Assembly: GCA_030706785.1 (NCBI GenBank)
Contig: JAUZNW010000016.1
Span: forward strand, 1-35,247
Direction of reading: 5' to 3'
Source of the DNA: Bacteroidota bacterium
Lineage (GTDB): Bacteria; Bacteroidota; Bacteroidia; Bacteroidales; VadinHA17
Length of the DNA: 35,247 nucleotides
Shown here: in pieces, positions 15,498 through 23,118 of the stretch
Position numbering within the stretch: position 1 is the first letter of the stretch
Layout: each line of letters starts with the position of its first letter
The notes under the pieces: model-generated
Database searches by the model: none
What the model saw: the letters and a program-made list of their open reading frames with translations, nothing else
What the model was told of the DNA's origin: nothing
Translations under genes and position numbers: made by a program

Positions 15498-16928
15498 ATG
15501 AAAGGTATAATCAATCTTAAAAAGGCCCAAAAAAGCCATTTCCCGGAAGCAAACCGGCGTGACTTCCTTAAGAAAAGCGCCCTCGGAGGTATCGCCCTCG
15601 GGGGACTGATGCGCCTTTCAATAGAGGATACTATTGCACAAACAACATCAGGTGTGAACCGTGCATCCAGTCCATCGGATCTGAAGATTACTGATATGCG
15701 TATGGCACAGATTGCAGGCAGGTACATAATCAGGATAGACACCAATCAGGGAATCTACGGTCTAGGTGAGGTAAGGGACGGTGCTGACGGCCGTTACGCC
15801 CTTTTCCTCAAGAGCCGGATACTCGGATTGAATCCATGCAATGTCGAGATGATTTTCAAAATCATCCGGCAATTCGGCTACCATGGCAGGCAGGGTGGTG
15901 GTGTATGTGCTGTTGAAATGGCATTATGGGATCTGACAGGCAAAGCTTACAATGTCCCGTCATGGCAGCTGCTTGGTGGCAGGTACCGCGATAAGATCAG
16001 GCTCTACGCTGACACACCCGGAGCAAAAGATCCTCAGGCTTTTGCGGTAACAATGAAAAAAAGAGTTGAAGATCAGGGATTTACCTGGTTAAAGATGGAT
16101 CTTGGCATCCAGGTTGTAGCTAATATACCTGACGCACTAGTAAATACAAAGGTATGGGATGGAGCTACAGGTCAATATGATCTTAGGGATTACATGGGAT
16201 ATGGTAATACTTTGCATCCGTTCACTCAGGTACAAATTACAGACAAAGGACTTGCAGGAATGGATGAATATGTGGAACAGGTCAGAAATGCAGTGGGCTA
16301 CGAAATGCCACTGAGTGCAGACCATTTCGGCCATTTCGATCTCAATAATTCTATTCGCTTTGCCAGGGCAATGGAAAAATACCGGCTGGCCTGGGTTGAG
16401 GACATGGTACCATGGTTCTATACGGATCAGCTAAAGGAGCTTACAGAGGCTATTGAAACTCCAACCTGCACAGGAGAAGATATCTACATGCTTAAGGGCG
16501 GATTCAGGCCTCTTCTTGATGCCAGGGCGGTTGATATCATACAACCCGATCTGGGGACTTCAGGGGGTCTGCTGGAAACGAAAAGAATAGGTGACTACGC
16601 CGAAGATTGCGGGATTGCGATGGCAATGCATATGGCAGGGTCGCCTGTATGTTTTATGGCTAATGTCCACTGTGCTGCCGCGACACAGAATTTTCTGGCT
16701 CTTGAGCATCATAGTGTCGATGTTCCCTGGTGGGGAAACCTGGTCAAAATGACTGGAAGCAAGCCCATGATCGAAAAAGGATTCGCAAATGTTCCGCTCG
16801 ACTCACCCGGACTTGGTGTTGAGCTTAATGAGGAAGAGTCCAGAAAACATCTTGGCAAGGATACGGGGTATTTCGACCCTACACCAGAATGGGATCAGAG
16901 ACGATCACATGACAGACTCTGGAGCTGA
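15498..16928 (+). CDS. Tat-exported enolase-superfamily (mandelate racemase/muconate lactonizing) dehydratase-like enzyme
   Basis: This 476-residue protein begins with a Tat signal (ANRRDFLKKSALGG, R20-R21, then a hydrophobic region to about 45). The capping domain and barrel follow. The likely metal ligands are D275 (SADHFGH), E301 (WVEDM) and E327 (TGEDIY) at the ends of successive strands. K199 in LKMD lies at the KxK position, where the second lysine is replaced by D201. H378 in AMHMAGSP is at the usual His position. The set resembles sugar-acid dehydratases of the family, which convert an aldonate to a 2-keto-3-deoxy acid. The specific sugar acid cannot be read from sequence. It follows the exported RraA-like gene. 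Confidence 0.87.
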   Translation: MKGIINLKKAQKSHFPEANRRDFLKKSALGGIALGGLMRLSIEDTIAQTTSGVNRASSPSDLKITDMRMAQIAGRYIIRIDTNQGIYGLGEVRDGADGRYALFLKSRILGLNPCNVEMIFKIIRQFGYHGRQGGGVCAVEMALWDLTGKAYNVPSWQLLGGRYRDKIRLYADTPGAKDPQAFAVTMKKRVEDQGFTWLKMDLGIQVVANIPDALVNTKVWDGATGQYDLRDYMGYGNTLHPFTQVQITDKGLAGMDEYVEQVRNAVGYEMPLSADHFGHFDLNNSIRFARAMEKYRLAWVEDMVPWFYTDQLKELTEAIETPTCTGEDIYMLKGGFRPLLDARAVDIIQPDLGTSGGLLETKRIGDYAEDCGIAMAMHMAGSPVCFMANVHCAAATQNFLALEHHSVDVPWWGNLVKMTGSKPMIEKGFANVPLDSPGLGVELNEEESRKHLGKDTGYFDPTPEWDQRRSHDRLWS

Positions 16929-16955
16929 GTAAAGAGCCTGATCTTTAATTATATA

Positions 16956-17336
16956 TCATCGTTTGCGATCAAATTCAATCAGCTCAACTGGTGCACCATT
17001 GTGCTCGATCATTGCAACCCTTATACCGGCTGTATGCGAGTTTGGAGGGGTAAGAACTTTTAGATGATGGACCTCAATTTCGCGATCAATATCATTTACT
17101 TCAAATGCGATGTGAGGAACAGTCTGAATCAGCTTCTCCACCGGGCTGTCCTTTTCAAATCTCATCCATTCAATGCCAAAAGGGCTTGAACTGAAACCTG
17201 ATGCATAGAATTTAAACTGTTCCAGGTAAGTTTCACCAGGCATTCTTTTACCTGTAGGAATTCCGATGTGATGATATTTCCAGCCCCAATCACTGATCGA
17301 TTCCGGAGATTCGTGATCCTTTCTTTTCCTTGACAT
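16956..17336 (-). CDS. VOC-family (glyoxalase/bleomycin-resistance fold) protein
   Basis: I place the start at 17334-17336 (MSRKRKDHESP), giving 126 residues; a longer reading frame extends back into the Nei-like gene, but that part is translated from the latter's zinc-finger region in another frame. The protein has VOC signatures: YHHIGIPTG near the N-terminus, VPHIAFEVNDID in the middle, and GAPVELIEFDRKR at the end. These give candidate metal ligands H, H and E. The substrate is unknown. The start lies 1 nt from the end of the upstream nei-like stop codon on the same strand, so the two are very likely co-translated. It is convergent with the enolase-superfamily gene. Confidence 0.8.
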   Translation of the reverse strand: MSRKRKDHESPESISDWGWKYHHIGIPTGKRMPGETYLEQFKFYASGFSSSPFGIEWMRFEKDSPVEKLIQTVPHIAFEVNDIDREIEVHHLKVLTPPNSHTAGIRVAMIEHNGAPVELIEFDRKR

Positions 17337-17337
17337 T

Positions 17338-18162
17338 TTACAGCTTTTGGCAGTTCGGACAAAAGTAAACTGCGCCGCCAAGATAAGCTTCTTTCTTGAT
17401 CTGGCCGCCACAAACCTTGCAAGGAACCTGCAAGGTATTTTTCGAGAGAATGGTTTTATACCCTCCGTCATTTCCGAAGAAGTCTTTTTCAGTATCCCTT
17501 CCCCCCATATCAGTCATGACTTTAAGCGTTTCCTTAAGACTCTTGAACAAATCAGCTTTAACCTCATCGGAAAGTGATGATTTTTTACGTTTCGGATGGA
17601 TGCCGGCATTGAACAGGATATCCTGCAAGACTCCGTTCCCGACACCTGGTATCCGCTGTTCCGTAGCAAGCAGGGCTTTGGCGGATATACCCTTTGGAGA
17701 ATTATTCAGAATATTATCAAAATAGCTCTCATCGAAAGCATCATCAAGAGGTGAAGTGCTTCTTAGGCTCTGCTGGTGATATTTGTTATCAAATATACCA
17801 TGGTATGCCCATATCCCGCCGTACATTGCAACATTACAGGCAACACAGCTGTTATCATCGAAAATTATCAGGAGCTGATATTTTTCGGGAGGTTTTTCAG
17901 GAGGGGAATAATATCTCATATTTGTGCCATCTCCAATTGTAATGCAGATATTCTGATCAAAGAGTATATCCACAAACATCCCGTGTCCCCTGGTTGATAT
18001 TACCTTTTTTCCCGAAAGTAGCTTTCCGTAACCTGCGGGATCGCCTGAAAACCACGCAAACTTATGATGAGTTGTTGGAGTGAAGACATCTGTAATCTTT
18101 CTGCCAGTTAAGGTCTTGCCAGCCTGCAGGCTGATTGTTTTTGATTCAGGAATTTCAAGCAT
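17338..18162 (-). CDS. Fpg/Nei-family DNA glycosylase-like protein (MLEIPE subgroup)
   Basis: This 274-residue protein matches the Fpg/endonuclease VIII family across its length. It has a catalytic-type E3, the helix-two-turn-helix region ATEQRIPGVGNGVLQDILF, and a C-terminal zinc finger with CxxC (CKVC) and CPNC pairs. The GGRDTEKDFFGNDGGYKT stretch is also characteristic. These enzymes excise oxidised bases and cut the abasic site. The N-terminus reads MLEIPES, so the proline that normally acts as the nucleophile at position 2 is leucine here. I have seen this MLE(L/I)PE start in a recognised subgroup, so it is not a sequencing error, but its chemistry is uncertain. It may be co-transcribed with the VOC gene. 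Confidence 0.88.
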   Translation of the reverse strand: MLEIPESKTISLQAGKTLTGRKITDVFTPTTHHKFAWFSGDPAGYGKLLSGKKVISTRGHGMFVDILFDQNICITIGDGTNMRYYSPPEKPPEKYQLLIIFDDNSCVACNVAMYGGIWAYHGIFDNKYHQQSLRSTSPLDDAFDESYFDNILNNSPKGISAKALLATEQRIPGVGNGVLQDILFNAGIHPKRKKSSLSDEVKADLFKSLKETLKVMTDMGGRDTEKDFFGNDGGYKTILSKNTLQVPCKVCGGQIKKEAYLGGAVYFCPNCQKL

Positions 18163-18349
18163 AATTGCCAGGTTTAGAATTGACTGTATATTTCAACCAT
18201 GAGTTGAGACTGTTAACAAGTTCATTATAAAAAGGAATATCTTTCCAGTTTGCAGCTCCGGATGACCGGATTGCGGTGGGGCTCATTTTAGTTAAGGTCA
18301 AAGAGGTCTCACATTTGAGCCCTTCTTCACTATCGGGATTTTTAGACAC
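18155..18349 (-). CDS. Possible small hypothetical protein upstream of the Nei-like gene
   Basis: A 64-codon reading frame begins at ATG 18347-18349 and its TGA overlaps the Nei-like start by 8 bp (within ATGCTTGA). Its C-terminal half looks protein-like (WKDIPFYNELVNSLNSWLKY), but I recognise no family. The N-terminal half is low in information and overlaps an imperfect gggctca/tgagccc hairpin at about 18279-18323. It may be a coupled leader peptide, the remnant of a larger gene, or a chance frame. The remaining part of this gap, up to 18440, shows no other feature. Confidence 0.25.
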   Translation of the reverse strand: MSKNPDSEEGLKCETSLTLTKMSPTAIRSSGAANWKDIPFYNELVNSLNSWLKYTVNSKPGNYA

Positions 18350-18440
18350 TTCGCTCCTTTTGTTATTGACAACTTCTCAATTTCCGGGCATCTTCCTTCA
18401 GCAAATATGTCCTAATAGATTTAAACTGTCATTATACCTT

Positions 18441-19478
18441 TTATCTTACTACCCTTCCTGATGCATCGCCTCTCATTAACTGTTCAACTTCAGCAACAGT
18501 TACAAGGTTGAAATCTCCGTGGATCGTGTGTTTCAGGCATGAGGCAGCAACAGCGAAATTCAATGCTTTCTGGTCATCACCCTTATATGTCAATATCCCG
18601 TAGATCAGTCCGCCCATAAAGGCATCTCCTCCGCCTACCCTGTCAACAATATGGGTTATCTGGTAAACCGGAGCTTCAAATAGTTTTTTCCCGTCAAAAA
18701 GGATTCCAGACCATGTATTATAGTCTGCACTGACTGAACCTCGAAGGGTTATTATAACCTTACCGGCTTTGGCGAATTTTTTCTTTAGTTTCCGGCAAAC
18801 TGATTCATAAGCTGAGGCTTTGATTTCTCTGGTTGAATAATTGGATTCATCAGGCTTTATACCAAAAACTCTTTCGGCATCTTCTTCATTTCCAAGTATA
18901 ATATCACAGCCTGCAACCAGTTCAGGCATCACTTCCGGGGCACTTTTTCCCCATTTCCAGAGGTTCTTGCGGTAGTTAAGGTCACATGAAACAATAACTC
19001 CTTTTTTAGAAGCTGTTTCGATCGCTTCTTTACAAACAGAGGCTGCACCTTCTGAAATGGCAGGAGTTATGCCACTCCAGTGGAACCATTCAGCGGCACT
19101 GAATACCTTTTCCCAGTCGATCATTCCAGGCTTTATTTCAGCAATCGATGAGTGAGCCCTGTCGTACAGTACCTTGCTAGGCCTTGAAACTGATCCGGTT
19201 TCAAGGAAATATATTCCAAGCCTTTCACCTCCCCTAATGATATGATTTGTCCCGACATTGTGTCTGCGAAGCTCCATTATAACTGACTGGCCCAAATCAT
19301 TCTGGGGAAGGCGTGTGACATATTCAGTGAGTAATCCATAATTGGCCAGAGAAACTGCCACATTAGCCTCGCCTCCTCCAAATGAGGCGTTGAACGATGC
19401 TGCCTGTATAAAACGCTGGTGCTCAGGAGTTGCAAGCCTGAGCATGATCTCGCCGAATGTTACGATTTTTTTATTCAT
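18441..19478 (-). CDS. kdgK: 2-keto-3-deoxygluconate kinase-like PfkB-family kinase
   Basis: I start at ATG 19476-19478 (MNKKIVTFGEIMLRL), giving 345 residues; the upstream frame only reads through the intergenic C-rich hairpin. The GEIMLRLATPEHQRF start, the FGGGEANVAVSLANYG substrate loop and the GGGDAFMGG signature with base D285 are typical of KdgK. It phosphorylates 2-keto-3-deoxygluconate (or a close 2-keto-3-deoxy acid) with ATP in the cytoplasm. It sits 22 bp downstream of a BASS-family transporter gene on the same strand. The exported dehydratase gene nearby could supply its substrate. Assignment to the KdgK type is good; the exact sugar acid is inferred. Confidence 0.85.
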   Translation of the reverse strand: MNKKIVTFGEIMLRLATPEHQRFIQAASFNASFGGGEANVAVSLANYGLLTEYVTRLPQNDLGQSVIMELRRHNVGTNHIIRGGERLGIYFLETGSVSRPSKVLYDRAHSSIAEIKPGMIDWEKVFSAAEWFHWSGITPAISEGAASVCKEAIETASKKGVIVSCDLNYRKNLWKWGKSAPEVMPELVAGCDIILGNEEDAERVFGIKPDESNYSTREIKASAYESVCRKLKKKFAKAGKVIITLRGSVSADYNTWSGILFDGKKLFEAPVYQITHIVDRVGGGDAFMGGLIYGILTYKGDDQKALNFAVAASCLKHTIHGDFNLVTVAEVEQLMRGDASGRVVR

Positions 19479-19500
19479 AATCCAATATAAATAATTTATG

Positions 19501-20832
19501 TTAGCCCCCCCTGGGGGTTTCGGGGGTAAAGCCCGGTTCTTGTGGCAGTCCCATGGGGGCGAGGTCCTTAATTGGTTTTCCACGCCACCAGTTTGCAAGT
19601 ACTGAACCTGTAATGTTCATCAGCGGACCGAAGATTGCCGGCGCCAGACCAACCGTAGCGATCTTGCCCATCTGCAATGCCAGCCCCGAAGCGAGACCGC
19701 CATTCTGCATCCCCACTTCGAAAGCGATTGTCCTGCGGTCTTTCTCCGGCATGCCAACGATCCATGAGAGTGTATAACCTAGTGTATAGCCACTGAGATT
19801 GTGCAGGAGGCTTGTTATAATGAGCAGTCCCCCAACTTTCAGCAGACTATCACGACCCGATGCAGTAATTATTGTAACAATTGCCGCGATACCGACCATG
19901 GAGATCATCGACAGCACCTGCTCCAAAATATTCTTTTCACCTTTCAGGTATTTCGCAAGCAGAACAGCGCCGATCATTGGAAGGAAATAGAACCATGCAA
20001 GGGTCTTTGCAAACTGGATTATAAATTCAGTAGTTCCTGCATTCTTCGATTTAGCAAAAACAAGAGTTGTAAGAAGTATAATGATCACAAATGAAACCAG
20101 TTGGACAGCTTTTGACTTTCCGGCAGCTTCTTTTTTTGCAAAGAGGTTGAAAGTAAAGCCTGCCACAACAGGAAGGATGATCATATTCAGGATATCCAGC
20201 ATCATACTCCAGAAATTCACCTCAATGAATTGTCCTCCAAGCCATTTCATGAGTAATGGCGTTATGAAAGGTGAAAGAAGGGTCGAAATGGCTCCGACAG
20301 TTACAGCAAGGGCGAGGTTAGCACGGGCAAGAAATGACATAACATTTGAGGCCAGACCGGATGGAACGCATCCTATCAGGATTATCCCAGCAGCGATCTC
20401 AGGTGGAAATTTGAAAATGCTGGCAATCGTGAAGCCCACAATCGGCATAAAGATATAATGGGAGATCACCCCTACTATTACACCCTTTGGCATCCTGATT
20501 ATTCCTGTAAAATCCGTGAAGCTCATCTGGGATCCCATGCCGAACATAATGATTTGAAGGAGAGGCACTATAAGCTTTTTAAGCTGAAAGCCTCCGATTG
20601 AAATAAAATACTGTGGATAAAACATTGAGCTGATGACCGCAGTAAATATCCATAAGGTGTATGAGAAACCTTTCAATTTCGGGAATCCCCTTACACCGGT
20701 GGCCAGGGCTATAAATCCAAAGATCAGGAATATACCTGTAAGTGAAATATTTCCGGCAAAATATGAGATTACTGATCCGGCAATCAGAACTGCAGAGAGG
20801 ATCAGGATATACTTCGATAATTGCTTTTTCAT
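19501..20832 (-). CDS. Bile acid:sodium symporter (BASS) family transporter
   Basis: I start at ATG 20830-20832 (MKKQLSKYILILS), giving 443 residues. About ten hydrophobic segments are visible. The family's conserved regions are present: QIIMFGMGSQMSFTDF, GCVPSGLASNVMSFLARA with the unwound-helix GxxS pattern, and a later FEVGMQNGGLASGLA region. BASS proteins are Na+-coupled importers of organic anions, including pantothenate, 2-keto acids and pyruvate. With the kdgK-like gene downstream, import of a 2-keto-3-deoxy sugar acid is the natural inference. The last residues (PETPRGG) are encoded by a C/G-rich inverted repeat at 19505-19526, so the tail may be a repeat-derived extension. Confidence 0.87.
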   Translation of the reverse strand: MKKQLSKYILILSAVLIAGSVISYFAGNISLTGIFLIFGFIALATGVRGFPKLKGFSYTLWIFTAVISSMFYPQYFISIGGFQLKKLIVPLLQIIMFGMGSQMSFTDFTGIIRMPKGVIVGVISHYIFMPIVGFTIASIFKFPPEIAAGIILIGCVPSGLASNVMSFLARANLALAVTVGAISTLLSPFITPLLMKWLGGQFIEVNFWSMMLDILNMIILPVVAGFTFNLFAKKEAAGKSKAVQLVSFVIIILLTTLVFAKSKNAGTTEFIIQFAKTLAWFYFLPMIGAVLLAKYLKGEKNILEQVLSMISMVGIAAIVTIITASGRDSLLKVGGLLIITSLLHNLSGYTLGYTLSWIVGMPEKDRRTIAFEVGMQNGGLASGLALQMGKIATVGLAPAIFGPLMNITGSVLANWWRGKPIKDLAPMGLPQEPGFTPETPRGG

Positions 20833-21006
20833 CCGGCGGCAGAAAAGTATCAGGGTTAATGATTTAAATATAATCAATAGGTAGCAATTGGTAGTGTGCA
20901 CAGGCAATTTTTAACCATTATATCATCCGGTCGTTTCTTTCATGTGAAAAGAAATTGTTAATTTGGTTTCTGATACTAATACACCAGAAGAAATCTGACC
21001 TTAACT

Positions 21007-21924
21007 ATGAGCAGAATTGTTGTTATCGGAAGTTCCAATACCGACATGGTGGTCAAATCCCCGAAGCTTCCTGCCCCGGGTGAAACCATCCTCGGAGGAA
21101 CATTCCTGATGAATCCCGGAGGAAAGGGTGCAAACCAGGCTGTAGCAGCCGCAAGGCTGAAAGGAAATGTAACATTTGTTACAAAAACCGGGAATGATCT
21201 TTTCGGGGACCAGTCAAAACATCTTTTTGACATTGAGGGAATTGATACAAGATATATTATAAGGGATCCCAAGAATCCGTCAGGCATAGCATTAATAACT
21301 GTTGACCAGCATGGTGAAAACTGTATTGTTGTCGCACCCGGATCAAACGGAACCCTCTCCGCTTTCGATATCGATGATGCTGTTTATGGGAACGATCCTT
21401 CGGATGTATTCCTGATGCAGCTGGAAATACCTGTAAGCACTGTCGAATATGTAGCCCAGAAAATGTCGCTCAAGGGTAACCGTGTGATACTTAATCCCGC
21501 ACCTGCCCGGGAACTGCCACGTGATCTGCTTCATTCACTATATTTAATCACTCCCAATGAGGTTGAAGCTGAACTTCTTACCGGGATCACTGTAAATGAC
21601 GCCGTATCGGCCGAAAAGGCTGCTGAAAAGCTCCACCGGCTGGGAGTCAGGAATGTAGTAATTACAATGGGTGCTTCCGGTGCATACCTGTATAGCGGGA
21701 AAATTTCCAATCTTATACCGGTAGTTCCGGTAAAAGCGATTGACACAACAGCTGCAGGAGATGTTTTCAATGGTGCTCTCGCGGTAGCTGTTTCGGAGGG
21801 AAAGGGACTGGAGGAAGCGGTGGTTTTTGCAAATAAGGCAGCCTCAATCTCGGTGGTCCGGATGGGAGCTCAGGCATCAGCACCGTACAGGAATGAAATC
21901 ACCCCTGAATCCCCTTTAAGGTGA
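21007..21924 (+). CDS. rbsK: Ribokinase
   Basis: This 305-residue protein is a classical ribokinase. It starts MSRIVVIGSSNTDMVV, has the substrate motif NPGGKGANQAVAAA at about 37-50, and the C-terminal signature DTTAAGDVFNG with catalytic base D252. It converts ribose to ribose 5-phosphate with ATP in the cytoplasm. It opens a rightward set with nucleoside hydrolase, ADP-ribosylglycohydrolase and a sugar permease, which fits ribose salvage. It is divergent from the BASS transporter gene across 174 bp in which I see no clear promoter. Confidence 0.92.
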   Translation: MSRIVVIGSSNTDMVVKSPKLPAPGETILGGTFLMNPGGKGANQAVAAARLKGNVTFVTKTGNDLFGDQSKHLFDIEGIDTRYIIRDPKNPSGIALITVDQHGENCIVVAPGSNGTLSAFDIDDAVYGNDPSDVFLMQLEIPVSTVEYVAQKMSLKGNRVILNPAPARELPRDLLHSLYLITPNEVEAELLTGITVNDAVSAEKAAEKLHRLGVRNVVITMGASGAYLYSGKISNLIPVVPVKAIDTTAAGDVFNGALAVAVSEGKGLEEAVVFANKAASISVVRMGAQASAPYRNEITPESPLR

Positions 21925-21936
21925 CAGGCCTGAGTA

Positions 21937-21993
21937 TTTGCGTTCTTTGCGTAATCCCGATAGCTATCGGGAGTTTGCGTTCTCTGCGGCTAA
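21937..21993. repeat. Composite element: 18-bp perfect palindrome between two copies of a tttgcgtt word
   Basis: The palindrome tcccgatagctatcggga (21955-21972) lies exactly between tttgcgttctttgcgtaa (21937-21954) and tttgcgttctctgcggctaa (21974-21993). It looks like a palindromic element inserted into a leader repeat of the type also found at 2857-2890 and 10807-10834. It is 25 bp before the nucleoside hydrolase start. Palindromes of this sequence are, to my knowledge, widespread in Bacteroidota. Confidence 0.8.
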
Positions 21994-22017
21994 TGGATTT
22001 AAAAACATGTCCTTAAA

Positions 22018-23037
22018 ATGAATAAGTACTTCATACTGATCATTGGATTGTTAATAATGGCCTTCTCAGGTTGTGCAAATAATTCGCAAAAGGGATCCGT
22101 TCCCCTCGTAAAAATCATCTTCGACACCGATCTGGGTCCCGATTATGACGATGTCGGAGCCCTGGCCATTCTGCATGCAATGGCTGACAGTGGAAAAGCA
22201 GAGATCCTTGCAACGGTCTCCTCGAACAAGAATGAACTGGTTGCTCCGTCAATAAATGTGATCAATACCTATTTCAACAGGCCGGCCCTTCCTGTCGGTG
22301 CACCAAAGTCCCGGGGCGTCAGCCTGGGATCGGGACAGCATTGGGCAGATTCGATTGTGGCAAAGTATCCCCATGCCATAAGATCGACATCCGAAGTGCC
22401 TGATGCAGTCGAAATTTACAGGAAGGTTCTAAGCAAAGAACCGGATGCAAGCGTGACTGTTGTGACGGTCGGATTTCTTACAAACCTTGCGAATCTCCTC
22501 AAATCTCGATCTGACAGCTATTCAGGACTGACAGGAGTGGAACTTGTTCAGAAAAAGATCAAAAGGCTTGTTTCAATGGCAGGATGGTTCCCTGAAGGAA
22601 GGGAATTCAATATTTACATGGACTCGGCAGCGTCAAAATATGTATTTGAGAACTGGCCCGGGGAGGTCATCTTTACAGGCTTTGAGATTGGGAAAGAGAT
22701 ACACACCGGGCTTCGATTAATCCAATCAGGTATTCAGAACAGTCCCGTTAAGGATGTTTTCCGGATAAGTATTCCGTTGTCGGAGGAAGACAGGAACGGG
22801 CGTATGAGCTGGGACGAAACTGCTGTTTTGACAGGGATTTATGGTACCGATGGCTTTTTTGATACTGTAAAGGGAAAGATCATTATTGATACAACCGGCA
22901 GAAATAAATGGGAACCAAATCCCCAGGGAAAACAGATGTACGTTGTTCAGAAAATGCCAGTGGATCAGATAACAAGGTTTATTGAAGACAGAATGATGCA
23001 TGTTCCGGTACCCCCTGCCCCCAAAAGGGGATTTTAA
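22018..23037 (+). CDS. Nucleoside hydrolase-like lipoprotein
   Basis: This 339-residue protein begins with a lipoprotein signal peptide, lipobox-like AFSGC with C19 as the probable lipidated residue. It then carries the inosine-uridine nucleoside hydrolase calcium-binding motif DTDLGPDYDD at 36-45. The family cleaves ribonucleosides to free ribose and base. Lipidation places it outside the cytoplasmic membrane. It follows ribokinase by 93 bp, consistent with extracytoplasmic ribose release, uptake and phosphorylation, as in the rus loci of Bacteroides. The last ten residues (PVPPAPKRGF) are encoded by one arm of an inverted repeat and probably are not part of the ancestral fold. Confidence 0.88.
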   Translation: MNKYFILIIGLLIMAFSGCANNSQKGSVPLVKIIFDTDLGPDYDDVGALAILHAMADSGKAEILATVSSNKNELVAPSINVINTYFNRPALPVGAPKSRGVSLGSGQHWADSIVAKYPHAIRSTSEVPDAVEIYRKVLSKEPDASVTVVTVGFLTNLANLLKSRSDSYSGLTGVELVQKKIKRLVSMAGWFPEGREFNIYMDSAASKYVFENWPGEVIFTGFEIGKEIHTGLRLIQSGIQNSPVKDVFRISIPLSEEDRNGRMSWDETAVLTGIYGTDGFFDTVKGKIIIDTTGRNKWEPNPQGKQMYVVQKMPVDQITRFIEDRMMHVPVPPAPKRGF

Positions 23038-23074
23038 GCGGCAATAACAAGTACCCTTTAGGAAGCTGGGGGTA
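23010..23074. repeat. Imperfect 25-bp inverted repeat spanning the nucleoside hydrolase stop codon
   Basis: Left arm 23010-23034 and right arm 23050-23074 pair at 19 of 25 positions around a 15-nt loop. The left arm is inside the coding sequence and ends just before the TAA at 23035-23037. The RNA would form a strong hairpin with a C-rich left arm, with no U-tract typical of an intrinsic terminator. Confidence 0.8.
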
Positions 23075-23118
23075 AAATACTATGTGGTAATTAATCTTAT
23101 AAAATCAATAATCTAAAA

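Noticed and set aside
17337-17471. N-terminal extension of the VOC protein into the Nei-like gene
   Set aside because: This stretch is the zinc-finger region of the Nei-like protein read in another frame; the methionine at 17336 begins the VOC fold and lies next to the Nei stop codon.
19479-19598. N-terminal extension of the KDG-kinase-like protein
   Set aside because: It would read through the C-rich hairpin and the end of the transporter gene; the normal KdgK start MNKKIVTFGE begins at 19478.
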